64,000 nucleotides of DNA from contig QNQO01000530.1 in NCBI GenBank assembly GCA_003290165.1, forward strand, positions 653,221-717,220. Direction: 5' to 3'. The notes below the pieces were generated by a model, which saw only the letters and a program-made list of their open reading frames with translations, did no database searches and was not told the origin of the DNA. This DNA is from Berberis thunbergii (taxonomy: Eukaryota > Streptophyta > Magnoliopsida > Ranunculales > Berberidaceae). Each line of letters starts with the position of its first letter. Position 1 is the stretch's first letter. Positions 14,301 to 23,349 of this stretch are shown here, one piece after another. Both the position numbers and the translations under genes were made by a program.

Positions 14301-15514
14301 TTAACGACCAGCCTCCATGTCTTGAAGGATGGCGACGAGCTTAGCTCGAGTCAGTGGCTTCTCCTTGTAGTAATCCAATCCGGCATCCATGAACATTTGC
14401 TTTTCCGATTCTCGAGATCGAGCAGTGACCCCAATGATCTTACTTCCAACTCCCATTACTCGTAATGCCTTTGTAGCCTAAAATAGAAAATAAAAAATGT
14501 CAATGGATCGACAATATAGTTTGTAGCAATAAATATTATTTTCCTAATTATGAGTAGAAATGTATAACATAAATCGAGAATTGGAACTAATTAATATAAT
14601 CGAGAATTGTAACTTGAAAGTTTCTGACTCAAAAGTTAGAAATGCCAAATCAAGAATGATAATTAATACTATTTGAAATGCCCCAAAAATTATCGTAATT
14701 GCAGAGCACACATCGGAATTCATCTAAAAATGTCATTAAACGATTGAAATAACAATTAATTTGACCAATGATTTTTTTTCTAGCTCATAATTTCCTAGTA
14801 AGATACAAAACAATATTATATATATATATATATCTTATTTATGCTTATTTGGTTTCTTCTTTTAATGTTTGGTTTACATTTATGTATTGTACCTCAACAT
14901 ATTATGTTCTACAGAAAAATCACACAGAACAACAATGGTGAACTATACAATTATTCCAAATAGCATATTTGATATACAACAAAAAAATATATAATGAAAA
15001 AATCAAGTTGAGATCTAAGAGAAGGTGTTTATATTGGAAAGTGTAATCTATCCGAAATTTGCGCTTAAAAAATTCTAAGCTTAAATATCACAATCAAGTT
15101 TTGAACACCCGTTTGTTGCTAAATTCCCTTCAAGATGAACATTAAAAATCATATAACTTTATATATGTAAACTCAAAATTGAAAAATTATGCAATTTTTT
15201 TTTATTAAATACGAAAGATTCCCAACGCATATATATAAGTTAATTTTCTAACAGTTACAACAAGGTGTACACCAACTAGTAAAATTTCGTAATACCTCTC
15301 CACCATTCATGACAGGCATGTCAAAGTCCATTAAAATTAGGTCAAATGATGCACCAGAACCGCAGAGGTCCACTGCCTCCTTTCCATTCTCAACCTCTTG
15401 GCAAGTAACACCGAGTCTCTTAAGGAGAGTCTTGTGAATCAAGCGTTGCATCTTGCAGTCATCCACTACAAGTGCGGTAAACTTCTCAAATCCAGTTACA
15501 GTAGAGGACCCCAT
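14301..15514 (-). CDS. ARR22-like: Type-C two-component response regulator (ARR22/24-like), copy 1
   Basis: Two coding exons, 15296-15514 (73 codons) and 14301-14477 (58 codons plus TAA), join in phase 0 at GGE|ATK to give 131 residues. The product is a stand-alone receiver domain with no DNA-binding output. It has the acidic pair VVDD (Asp18, Asp19), the phospho-acceptor Asp63 in LMDFDMP, the switch Thr91 in GVTAR and the conserved Lys113 in KEKPL, so all catalytic positions are present. Small single-receiver proteins of this kind are type-C response regulators, thought to accept or drain phosphate from histidine-phosphotransfer proteins in cytokinin-type phosphorelays. A 5' UTR intron is predicted from 16027 back to 15529, spliced to a leader exon near 16028-16130. 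The gene converges tail to tail with THO6, whose stop is 1.6 kb away. Confidence 0.93.
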
Positions 15515-16027
15515 TTCCAGACACTAACCTATAGAAAACGAAGAAAAAAAAACCCTCCTTTTAGGTGATATATCATAAATACTAACATACACAAAAAGAA
15601 TGTTAGTTCGAAATCTTGAAATAGATATTCCTTGTGGCACTTTAGAAGGATTCAAAGCAATTTTCAAATTTATATTTTATGTCATTTTTGTTCAACAAAG
15701 AAATATAGTTTTGAATAATATTTTTCTTCATTCATTTTCGAATATTCTAATACTAGTAGAAGTAACAAGATAATAGATAATTTTTAATTCATTCAAAATG
15801 AAATTGTGATTTTTTTAATACTAATATAGATTCATGTCCACTTCAAAGTGAATCCTCAAATTAAGCATTTCTTTGAATGGCAATATTCACAATTGTAAAC
15901 TAAAAATAAATATGTTAAAGGGGAAGTTAGACTAATTCATATTAGATAGCGCCGAATTTTGGTGATGAGGATTTCTCCAATATGGAGTTTTGCTCATAAA
16001 AGATGGTAAAGAACAAATGACTAATAC

Positions 16028-16130
16028 CTTCTTATCGGTCTGACTGCGTTGCTTCCTCGACCTCAAATTGAGACCAGAAGAGATTAGAGCTCCTTTTGAA
16101 TGGATGCTAGACCCTATGGCTAGTCAGAGT
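16028..16130 (-). other. Predicted 5' UTR exon of response regulator copy 1
   Basis: On the minus strand this stretch ends in the donor GATAAG|GTATTA (16028/16027). A matching acceptor CTATAG|GTTAGTGTC at 15528 lies 14 bases before the start codon. There is no ATG in the leader exon. The arrangement is conserved at 21187 in the duplicate, which supports a real leader intron. The 5' limit is a guess based on the AT-rich TTTAAATAAG just upstream. Confidence 0.55.
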
Positions 16131-16470
16131 TTAAATAAGCAAAGAAAAGTTACAAATAATATTATTTTAATGCAAATAAATCTATACAAAATCTGAAGCG
16201 ATATACGCTTGTGCGAAAGTGTCGGGATTCTTTCACTGAGAGACCAACAAAATTTTCCATCGACGGGCATTTGGATGATTTACAATTTGTATCTTTCTTC
16301 TTTAGATGATTTTGTTCTATATGCGCTGGAACAATAATAAGATTACGATACTTTACAGATTTCAAATATTTTTCTATAAATATTTTTTGCCTGATTCAAT
16401 ATCTAACTAACAAATTTTGTGTAGATCGACATTTAGATATCCATTTGTATAACTTTCTAGAAAATACATT

Positions 16471-16656
16471 TGTGACACCCTTGTGGGGGCGGGCAGCGGG
16501 GAGGGGGACTATAGCGGGCAGCGAGAGGGGGTTATAGTCCAACATCGCCTGGGTTGGGGAAAAGATGTGCTACTTATTTGCGAGTTTGGACCCCCTTGGT
16601 ACCGCGAGTTTTAAAGTCGTACTGGCTTTGGGTCCAAAGCAGAGAATATTGTAACA
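16471..16656. mobile_element. Solo LTR of a TRIM retrotransposon
   Basis: The segment starts TGTGACACCCTTGTG and ends ATATTGTAACA. It contains the family-typical string of TRIM LTRs, ATAGTCCAACATCGCCTGGG followed by GATGTGCTACTTAT and GGGTCCAAAGC. It aligns with the LTR pair at 21628-22027. It is longer because a short GGGCAGCGGGGAGGG-type stretch is repeated inside it. No primer-binding site follows it, so it is a solo LTR. Confidence 0.7.
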
Positions 16657-17182
16657 AAATAAGTATTCACCCGCCAACCAGTGATATTTACTAGAGAAAA
16701 AAAGGTTCCCCCCAACCAGTAATATTTTTTTTGGTTTCAATGCATTGAGGTGGGGCTCTCCATCCCCAGTTTGCCTTGGAAAAAAAGGTATACCCTCAAC
16801 TAGATATATTTTCTGGAAAGATATTTTTCATGTTCCTCAAATTTCCCCAAGTTTATCTTCCTCGATGTTTCCAAATTTCTACCTTCAATCTTTACCTAAT
16901 TCCTTAATTTTATCATATATGCACATGGGTTTTTATATCTTTCCTTAATTTTTAGCTTCCTCAATCTTTAATTCATCTTATCTGTGTGGATTAGTTACAT
17001 TGACAAGAGAAAAAAAAATTGCAAAACCCAAAGCTCTCAATGTCAAACTCAGGTTTCATATTCAGTTCGTAAAAAATCAAAACTGAAGTTGTCAGATCAG
17101 TTCTCGGTTTCTCCTCAAAGCACAGCCTGTTAGCTATCCTATATATAGTTCTGTGGTTTTAAAGGAATTCTGTATCATCAAT
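16657..17182. repeat. Spacer between duplication copies with LINE-tail monomers
   Basis: From about 16660 to 16830 the sequence repeats motifs seen at 11580-11690: ACCAGTGATATTT, AGAAAAAAAGG, CCCCAACCAGT, CAGTTTGCCTTGGAAA. The order is rearranged as if several tail units lie in tandem. The remainder is AT-rich with no gene. Confidence 0.55.
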
Positions 17183-17654
17183 TTTGAAATCTAACGAGGT
17201 AAACTTAAGGTCAAGACATGCCCAGTACCTTTTGAAGCGCTATGTGAAGTGTCTAAAAATTGATAGGAGGAACCTGGAATACACACTACACAAGATACGA
17301 CACACACAGGAAGAACTTGTATTTTCTATTTCTGAAAGCTAAAAGGTTGACGTAAGGTAAACCATGTACCTTGAAGTGGCTAAAAATATGTAGTAAGAAA
17401 GTGGAAAACACATTTCATGAAATCCGGTGAGTGTACCACGTTCTTATCTAAATTGTTAATTGTTTGTTTGTTTGCTTGCTTTTTTGTTCTGAATCAACAG
17501 TTTGTAATTATTGTATCTCTAGGCACTGGATGGATATTCAAACTTAATCATGCTTATTGCTTGGATGAATACATGTTCTTTGAAGTGGTTATGCGGATCT
17601 CTGACTAGTAATCTTCCCATGCTTATATGAAGTCTTGTGGTTTTTATTCTCCAG

Positions 17655-17747
17655 GTTACAGCAATTGGAGGCTATGGTGGGCTGGTAGATGTGATCTCTC
17701 CATTCGGAAGCCATTCTGTACGTTCTGCTGTCAAGGTTGTTGATTAA
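17655..17747 (+). pseudogene. Orphan copy of the last THO6 exon
   Basis: After an intact acceptor (CTCCAG|GTTACAGC) the exon reads TAIGGYGGLVDVISPFGSH as in the real gene. A one-base deletion (CATTTCTGTA to CATTCTGTA) then shifts the frame, so it ends SVRSAVKVVD before TAA at 17745-17747 instead of FCTFCCQGC. No other THO6 exon lies between 12681 and 17654. It could only be used by very long alternative splicing that skips the first terminal exon, so I treat it as a gene fragment. Confidence 0.8.
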
Positions 17748-19101
17748 CATCATTGATTCGATGTCAAAAGTGAGTTGTCCACAAGCTTATATATTGTGAA
17801 TTATGTGTAGAGTAGTACTATCGTGTCATCTATCGCTTAATTGTGCTTGTAGCATATTGTACTGATACCACATATTTTTTCCTGTTAAATGTATAAACCT
17901 TTTCTGTTACCTGGTTTTTTATTAAATCGGTATACTTTAATAGGAAGATTGGGAATTTAGTATGGCTATATTTCTCCTCCCACATGTCAGTAGAAGATTT
18001 GAGTATCATCTGATTTGGGTCTGCACTAGTCATCATGTTGGTCATCCGGCAATTGCACATAAGCATAGAATTGCAACCATCATCTTCTGGCAAAGTCGAC
18101 AAACCCATCCTATTTGTGCAATTTAGGCATTGCACAAAGGATCGATTACTGAATATCGTTCAAGATGTGAAGAAGCAATGGGCAACTCATGTGATGGCAT
18201 CATAGAAAATAGGACTCACACTAAGTTTTGGCAGTCTGAATTAATCATTTCTTTTATCTCACGCAGAATATGTTTCTCAAAGAACCATCACGTCTTTCAT
18301 TATCATCCATGTAATAATGTATTGCAGGGATTTTAGGAATAGTATATGCTACAATCTTCATCATCAGATGATGGGAGAAGTCAGATTCTTTTATTCGCAA
18401 TTCATTTGGAGTTGGATAAAGACATGGATGAAGAAGAGTTGAGAAGAAAACAAAAGTGAAAGAAAAAAGGGAAGAGAAGCAAGTTTGCTCATCACTTAAC
18501 ATTTTCCCCAATTCTATGAAGAGAAGCAAGTTCATACCGGACATCCCATTTCTAAAGAACAACCATGAACCGTCGTGGAATACTTGGTACTCTTTTATCT
18601 TATATAGATTCTATAGTATCCTAATTTGATCATATGATAAGGACATATTGCATCTTTAGGAAGATGCGAATCATTTGATACGTCTAATGATGCAACTAAG
18701 GTAGTGAAGTTGCAGTCCTTCCTGCCTAAATTTCGAATTGACTGATTAAGGTCTCTAGCTTCAACACTTCCTTACCAGCCCTGTCTAGCTAGTCCCTCAA
18801 ACCTTTTCATATGGCCATGGTTGTGGCTGATACAAAGAAAACTCTTCCAGTGGAGGAGTTAAAATATCTCCTGACAAAATATTCTTAAGCAATTGGTAGT
18901 TGAACAATTCAAAGTTATATAACCTCATCAAATTCTAAATGATATTTTCAATAAAGTACGCAAGTGAAAAATATAATAAAAACAAAGAGAAGGCATAAAT
19001 CCCAAGAAAATGAGAAATTATGATTCATTATTTAGATAATATTGTATATTTCTATTTCTCCCCCCTGGGAAAGATGAAAGATCAGGTGAGGAGTAAACTC
19101 T

Positions 19102-20658
19102 TCAACGACCAGCCTCCATGTCTTGAAGGATGGCGACGAGCTTAGCTCGATTCAGCGGTTTCTCCTGGTAGTTGTCCAATCCGGCATCCATAGACATTTG
19201 TTTTTCCGATTCTCGTGATCGAGCAGTGACCCCAATGATTTTACTTTCAACTCCCATTGCTCGCAAGGCCTTTGTAGCCTAAAACAGAAAACAAAGAATG
19301 TCAATGTATCGACAATATAATTTGTAGCAATAAATATTATTTTCTTAATTATGAGTAGAAATCTATACATAACATAAATCTAGAATTGGAACTAATATTG
19401 CCCATTGGTTTTGGTTGTAGCTTGAAACTTTCTGATTCGGAAGTTAGAAATGGCAAATCAAGAATAATAATTAAAACTATTTGAAATGCCCTAAAAAATA
19501 TCATAATTGCATGAGAACACTCTTATCAATTACGAAAATACTAAGAAATCAGGTTTTTGCAACCAGGGTGATGTGGCGTGATCTTGACAGAATGATGAAA
19601 TCTCCAAAGTGTCTATGTGTATCTCAAGGTTGTAAAAAATCTCCTTTAAAACATCCCTTGATGATGCCACATCATCCTAGTTGCAGAACATGTTTTCTAG
19701 CCTCACTCCATCAATTAAGTTATTAAAACCTATATTACATCGTAATTCATCTAGAAATATAATTGAATGATTGAAATAACAATTAATTTGACCATAATTT
19801 CCTAGTAAGATACAAATAAATCTTATTTACACTTATTTGGTTTCTTCTTTTAATGTTTGGTTACATTTATGTTGTTCTGTAGAAAAATCACATGGTATAA
19901 TAATGGTGACTATACAATTATTCCAAATAGCACATTTGATAAACAAGCCTGGTCCCATAGCACTAATTTGTGTCTGAGATGGTGGTCCGCACGTGATCAG
20001 ACTACTTTACCCTTTTCTCCATGGGTTTGGAGAAATTGGAAAGGGGTAGAGTTTGTCTGATCACATGGGGACCACCCTCCAAGGCGTAAATCAGTGTTTT
20101 CGGACCAGATTCTCTAGAAATTTTCAATAATATATAATGAAAAATCAAATTGAGATATAAGAGAAGGTGTTTATAAGCTATCCAAAAGTGTAATCTATCT
20201 AAATTTTGCACTTAAAAAATTCTAAACTTAAAATATCACAATCAAGTTTTGAACACCTGTTTGTTGCTAAATTCCTTACAAGGTGAGAATTAAAAATAAT
20301 TTAACTTTATATACGTAAATTCAAAATTGAAAAATATGCAAAATTTTGAATTAAATACTAAATATTCCCAACGAATATATAAGTTAAATTTCTAACAGTT
20401 ACAACAAGGTGTACACCAACTAGTAAAATTTCATAATACCTCTCCACCATTCATAAGAGGCATGTCAAAGTCCATTAAAATTAGGTCAAATGATGCACCG
20501 GAACCGCATAGATCCACTGCTTCCTTTCCATTCTCAACCTCTTGGCAAGTAACTCCGAGACTTTTAAGGAGAGTCTTGTGAATTAAGCGTTGCATCTTGC
20601 AGTCATCCACTACAAGTGCAGTAAACTTCTCAAATTCAGTTAGAGCATAAGACGCCAT
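19102..20658 (-). CDS. ARR22-like: Type-C two-component response regulator (ARR22/24-like), copy 2
   Basis: The exons are 20440-20658 (73 codons) and 19102-19278 (58 codons plus TGA), again 131 residues joined in phase 0. The receiver residues are all kept: VVDD, Asp63 in LMDFDMP, Thr91 and Lys113 in QEKPL. Protein differences from copy 1 are few: the N-terminus is MASYALTEFEKF rather than MGSSTVTGFEKF, with KSLG for KRLG, PLMNGG for PVMNGG, RAMGVESK for RVMGVGSK, and MSMDAGLDNYQEKPLN for MFMDAGLDYYKEKPLT. The coding exons have stayed open while flanking DNA gained insertions, which suggests the copy is functional. The leader exon is near 21187-21290. It belongs to the tandem duplication and probably keeps its own promoter. 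Confidence 0.92.
19520..19735. mobile_element. MITE-like insertion in the intron of response regulator copy 2
   Basis: This stretch is absent at the matching place in copy 1 (about 14710). It contains an inverted pair: TTTTTGCAACCAGGGTGATGTGGC near 19552 and, reversed, GTTCTGCAACTAGGATGATGTGGC near 19690. A foldback insertion present in only one copy is best read as a small non-autonomous DNA transposon. I cannot fix its exact ends or target duplication. Confidence 0.55.
19946..20115. mobile_element. MITE with about 50-bp inverted repeats in copy 2
   Basis: The left arm CCTGGTCCCATAGCACTAAT continues to GGTGGTCCGCACGTGATCAG. The right arm read in reverse is TCTGGTCCGAAAACACTGAT then GGTGGTCCCCATGTGATCAG. 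Copy 1 of the duplication lacks it (about 14985), giving a clean empty-site comparison. It sits in the intron of the second response-regulator gene. Confidence 0.75.
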
Positions 20659-21186
20659 TTCCAGACACCAACCTATAGAGGAAGAAAAACCTCCTTTTAG
20701 GTGACTATATCATAAATACTAACGTACACAAAAAGAATGTTATTTCTAAATCTTGAAATATATATATTCCTTTTGGCGTTTAGAAAGATTCAGAGCTATT
20801 TTCAAACCTATATTTTATGTCAGTTTTGTTCAACAAAGAAATATAGTTTTGAACAACAATTTTCTTCGATTTATTTTTTAATATACTAATACTAATAGAA
20901 CTAACAAGAATAGTAATTGGGATTTTTTTTAATACTATTATATATTCACGTCCACTTCAAAAGTGAATCATCCAATGAAGAGTTTCTTTGAATGGCAATG
21001 AGCAATATTTATAAGCACAAACTAAAAATAAATATGTTAAAAGGGAATTAGAATATGAGATAGCGCCTACTTTTGGTGATGATGATTTCTCCAACATGGA
21101 GTTTTCCTCATAAAATGTCAATCTACTCCAGTTTAAATGTACTTGTATGCATGTATTGAAGATGGTAAAGAACAAATGACTAATAC

Positions 21187-21290
21187 CTTTTTATCAGTCT
21201 GACTACGTTGCTTCCTCAACCTCAAATTGAGACCAGAAGAGATTAGAGCTCCTTTCGAATGGATGCTAGACCCTATGGCTAGTCAGAGTT
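21187..21290 (-). other. Predicted 5' UTR exon of response regulator copy 2
   Basis: The donor GATAAAAAG|GTATTA at 21187/21186 is the counterpart of the copy 1 leader exon at 16028. The leader sequence (GGTCTAGCATCCATTCG to CAATTTGAGG) is strongly conserved between the copies. The upstream limit is uncertain. Confidence 0.5.
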
Positions 21291-21627
21291 TAAATAAGCA
21301 AAGAAAAGTTACAAATAGTATTATTTTAATGCAAATAAATCTATACAAAATCTAAAGCGATATACGCTTGTGCGAAAGTGTCGGGATTCTTACACAGAGA
21401 GACAAACAAAATTTTCATTGCCAGGCATTTGGATGATTTACAATTTGTATCTTTCTTCTTTAGATGATTTTTTTCTATATGCGCTGGAACAATAATAAGA
21501 TTACGATACTTTACAGATTTCAAATATTTCTTTTATAGATTTTTTTGCCTATTTGATATCTAACAAACAAATTTGTTGTAGATCAGCTTTTAGATATCCT
21601 TTTGTATAACTTTCTAGAAAATACATT

Positions 21628-22027
21628 TGTACCACCCTTGTGTGGGGGTTATAGTCTCACATCGCCTGGGTGGGGGAAGATATGTGCTACTTATGTGTGA
21701 GTTTGGATCTCCTTGGTACAACAGGTTTTAAAGTCGTGCCGGCCTTGGGTCCAAAGGAGATTATATTGTATCACGTGGATTAGATCGTCACAGAATGGTA
21801 TCAGAGCTAGACATTGTCAGAAGTGTGCCAATGAGGATGTTGGGCTTTCTTAGGGGGTGGATTGTGACACTCTTGTGTGGGCAGACAACGGGGGGTATGG
21901 CTGACAAGCTACCAAGAAAGAGTTTATAGTCCCACATCGTCTGGGTGGGGGAAAGGGGATGTGCGACTTTGGATCCCATTGGTACAATGCATTTAAAATT
22001 TGTGCCGGTCTTGATCCAAATATTACA
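21628..22027 (+). mobile_element. Complete TRIM retrotransposon (LTR-PBS-PPT-LTR, 400 bp)
   Basis: Two 165-bp LTRs (21628-21792 and 21863-22027) each begin TGT and end CA, and share ATAGTCYCACATCGYCTGGG, GTGCYGGYCTTG and other blocks. The primer-binding site TGGTATCAGAGC, complementary to initiator-Met tRNA, lies at 21796-21807. A purine tract TAGGGGGTGG precedes the second LTR. There are only 70 bp of internal sequence and no gag or pol, which defines a terminal-repeat retrotransposon in miniature. I see no 5S-like block, so it is not Cassandra. I could not recognise a 5-bp target duplication. Confidence 0.8.
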
Positions 22028-23349
22028 ATGATTATGGTTGTAATACTAAAATAATAATATAAGGGATAGTCCTAAAATATATCGTATTGCAGATGCCCCA
22101 CTGGATTAGCGATCCACATCCACTGACTGTTACTGCACGCATTGTTTTCAAATGGACACTGTTTTGATGCCCAAAATACCCATGCACGATCTAACGAACA
22201 TAATTGAATATTTCCCAATAGTTATGATTGAAAGTAGCCGTTGTACGTTGGGAGGGAGAAGAAAACTCACTTGGATTCCTCTCAATTTAATCACAAATGG
22301 TGATTTCATAAAAATTCACAATGCGCAGATGTTTAAAGTAGCCAATGCCTGACAAGTTGCAGGTTTAAGTCCATATACAAAGAGTTACATGTCATCTTCA
22401 ACCTCTAGCCATTTGCTTTGAATCTGTGTTGAACAAGGGGCATTCTTAAATTCAAATCTATTATAGGGGGTTGAGTTACTTCCAATATTTTGTTTTAGGG
22501 GCCAATGTTCAAAAAAGTTATTGTTCATAAAACAGAGCATTGTGATAAATTCACTCATGTTGGCAACTCTTAAATGCAAGTAAAGTCAAATGCAATTACA
22601 GATAACTACATATGCAAATGTAAAAGTTATTGTATGTAAACATGTGAATGCGAATGCACACTGACAACCATATGCAAGGCTTCCAATCTTGCTCAAATGC
22701 AAATGCAAGTGGACATTGACAAATACGTCAAATGACCTTGATGCAAAGCTACATACAAATACACCACGTCTCAAAGCTACATCATATTCAACAAATGAAT
22801 TTTGTCCAGAACATACAAATGCAACTAGCATTAAAAAACACTAGTTAAATAGATACATCATGTTCAACAAAAATTACACTGTCATACAAAAATTGGCTCA
22901 AATATCTTACCAAGCCAATAACAAACCACCAAAAACCCAAAAAAGTGGTTCCAACCACATGTCAACATGGGTATCTACCATGTCATAAACAAAGCAATTA
23001 AAGTGCTTGCTAGATACATCCTTCACATGCATTACACTGTTGCATTCAACCAAGAAAGGGTGTTCTCCCAAAAAAGTCAGTCCATATTCACATGTCTTGT
23101 CCCCTTCTGCCTCTACCCCTTATTGGAGGAGGTATCACGCCTTATTGAAAACTATGTCTTGTGAATGATTCAATTGGTGTAAAGGGCGCAACATACATTG
23201 TAGATTGTGCACTGTGTCTATCTAGAATAGTAGGACCCTCTGGTTGAGCATTGGGCCTCTGTGGAATTGGTCATATATTTGGCTGAACTTCAACATATCT
23301 GCTTCTACACCTTGCAGCAGTTTTAGAACCCCTTGGCCTACTGTTCCTT

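Larger units (their letters stand above)
12059..16656. repeat. Tandem segmental duplication, copy 1 (about 4.6 kb)
   Basis: The segment starts at TTTTGAGATCTAATGAGGTA (12061) and runs to the end of a TRIM-type LTR near 16656. It matches 17183-21792 over its whole length, with many substitutions and small indels. It holds the last THO6 exon, the intergenic gap, the complete response-regulator gene with its 5' UTR exon, and a solo LTR. Copy 1 is taken as the original because its THO6 exon joins the rest of that gene. Confidence 0.9.
17183..21792. repeat. Tandem segmental duplication, copy 2 (about 4.6 kb)
   Basis: This is collinear with 12059-16656. It begins TTTTGAAATCTAACGAGGTA and ends in a TRIM LTR. 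Compared with copy 1 it has two extra insertions, near 19520-19735 and 19946-20115, that look like MITEs, so they entered after the duplication. Divergence is plainly visible by eye in non-coding parts, so the event is not recent. Confidence 0.9.

Noticed and set aside
21796..21807. Possible tRNA gene remnant from TGGTATCAGAGC
   Set aside because: The motif is only the primer-binding site complementary to initiator-Met tRNA; no cloverleaf arms surround it.
21628..22027. Cassandra-type TRIM carrying a 5S rRNA-like block
   Set aside because: I see LTRs, a primer-binding site and a purine tract, but no 5S promoter-like sequence.
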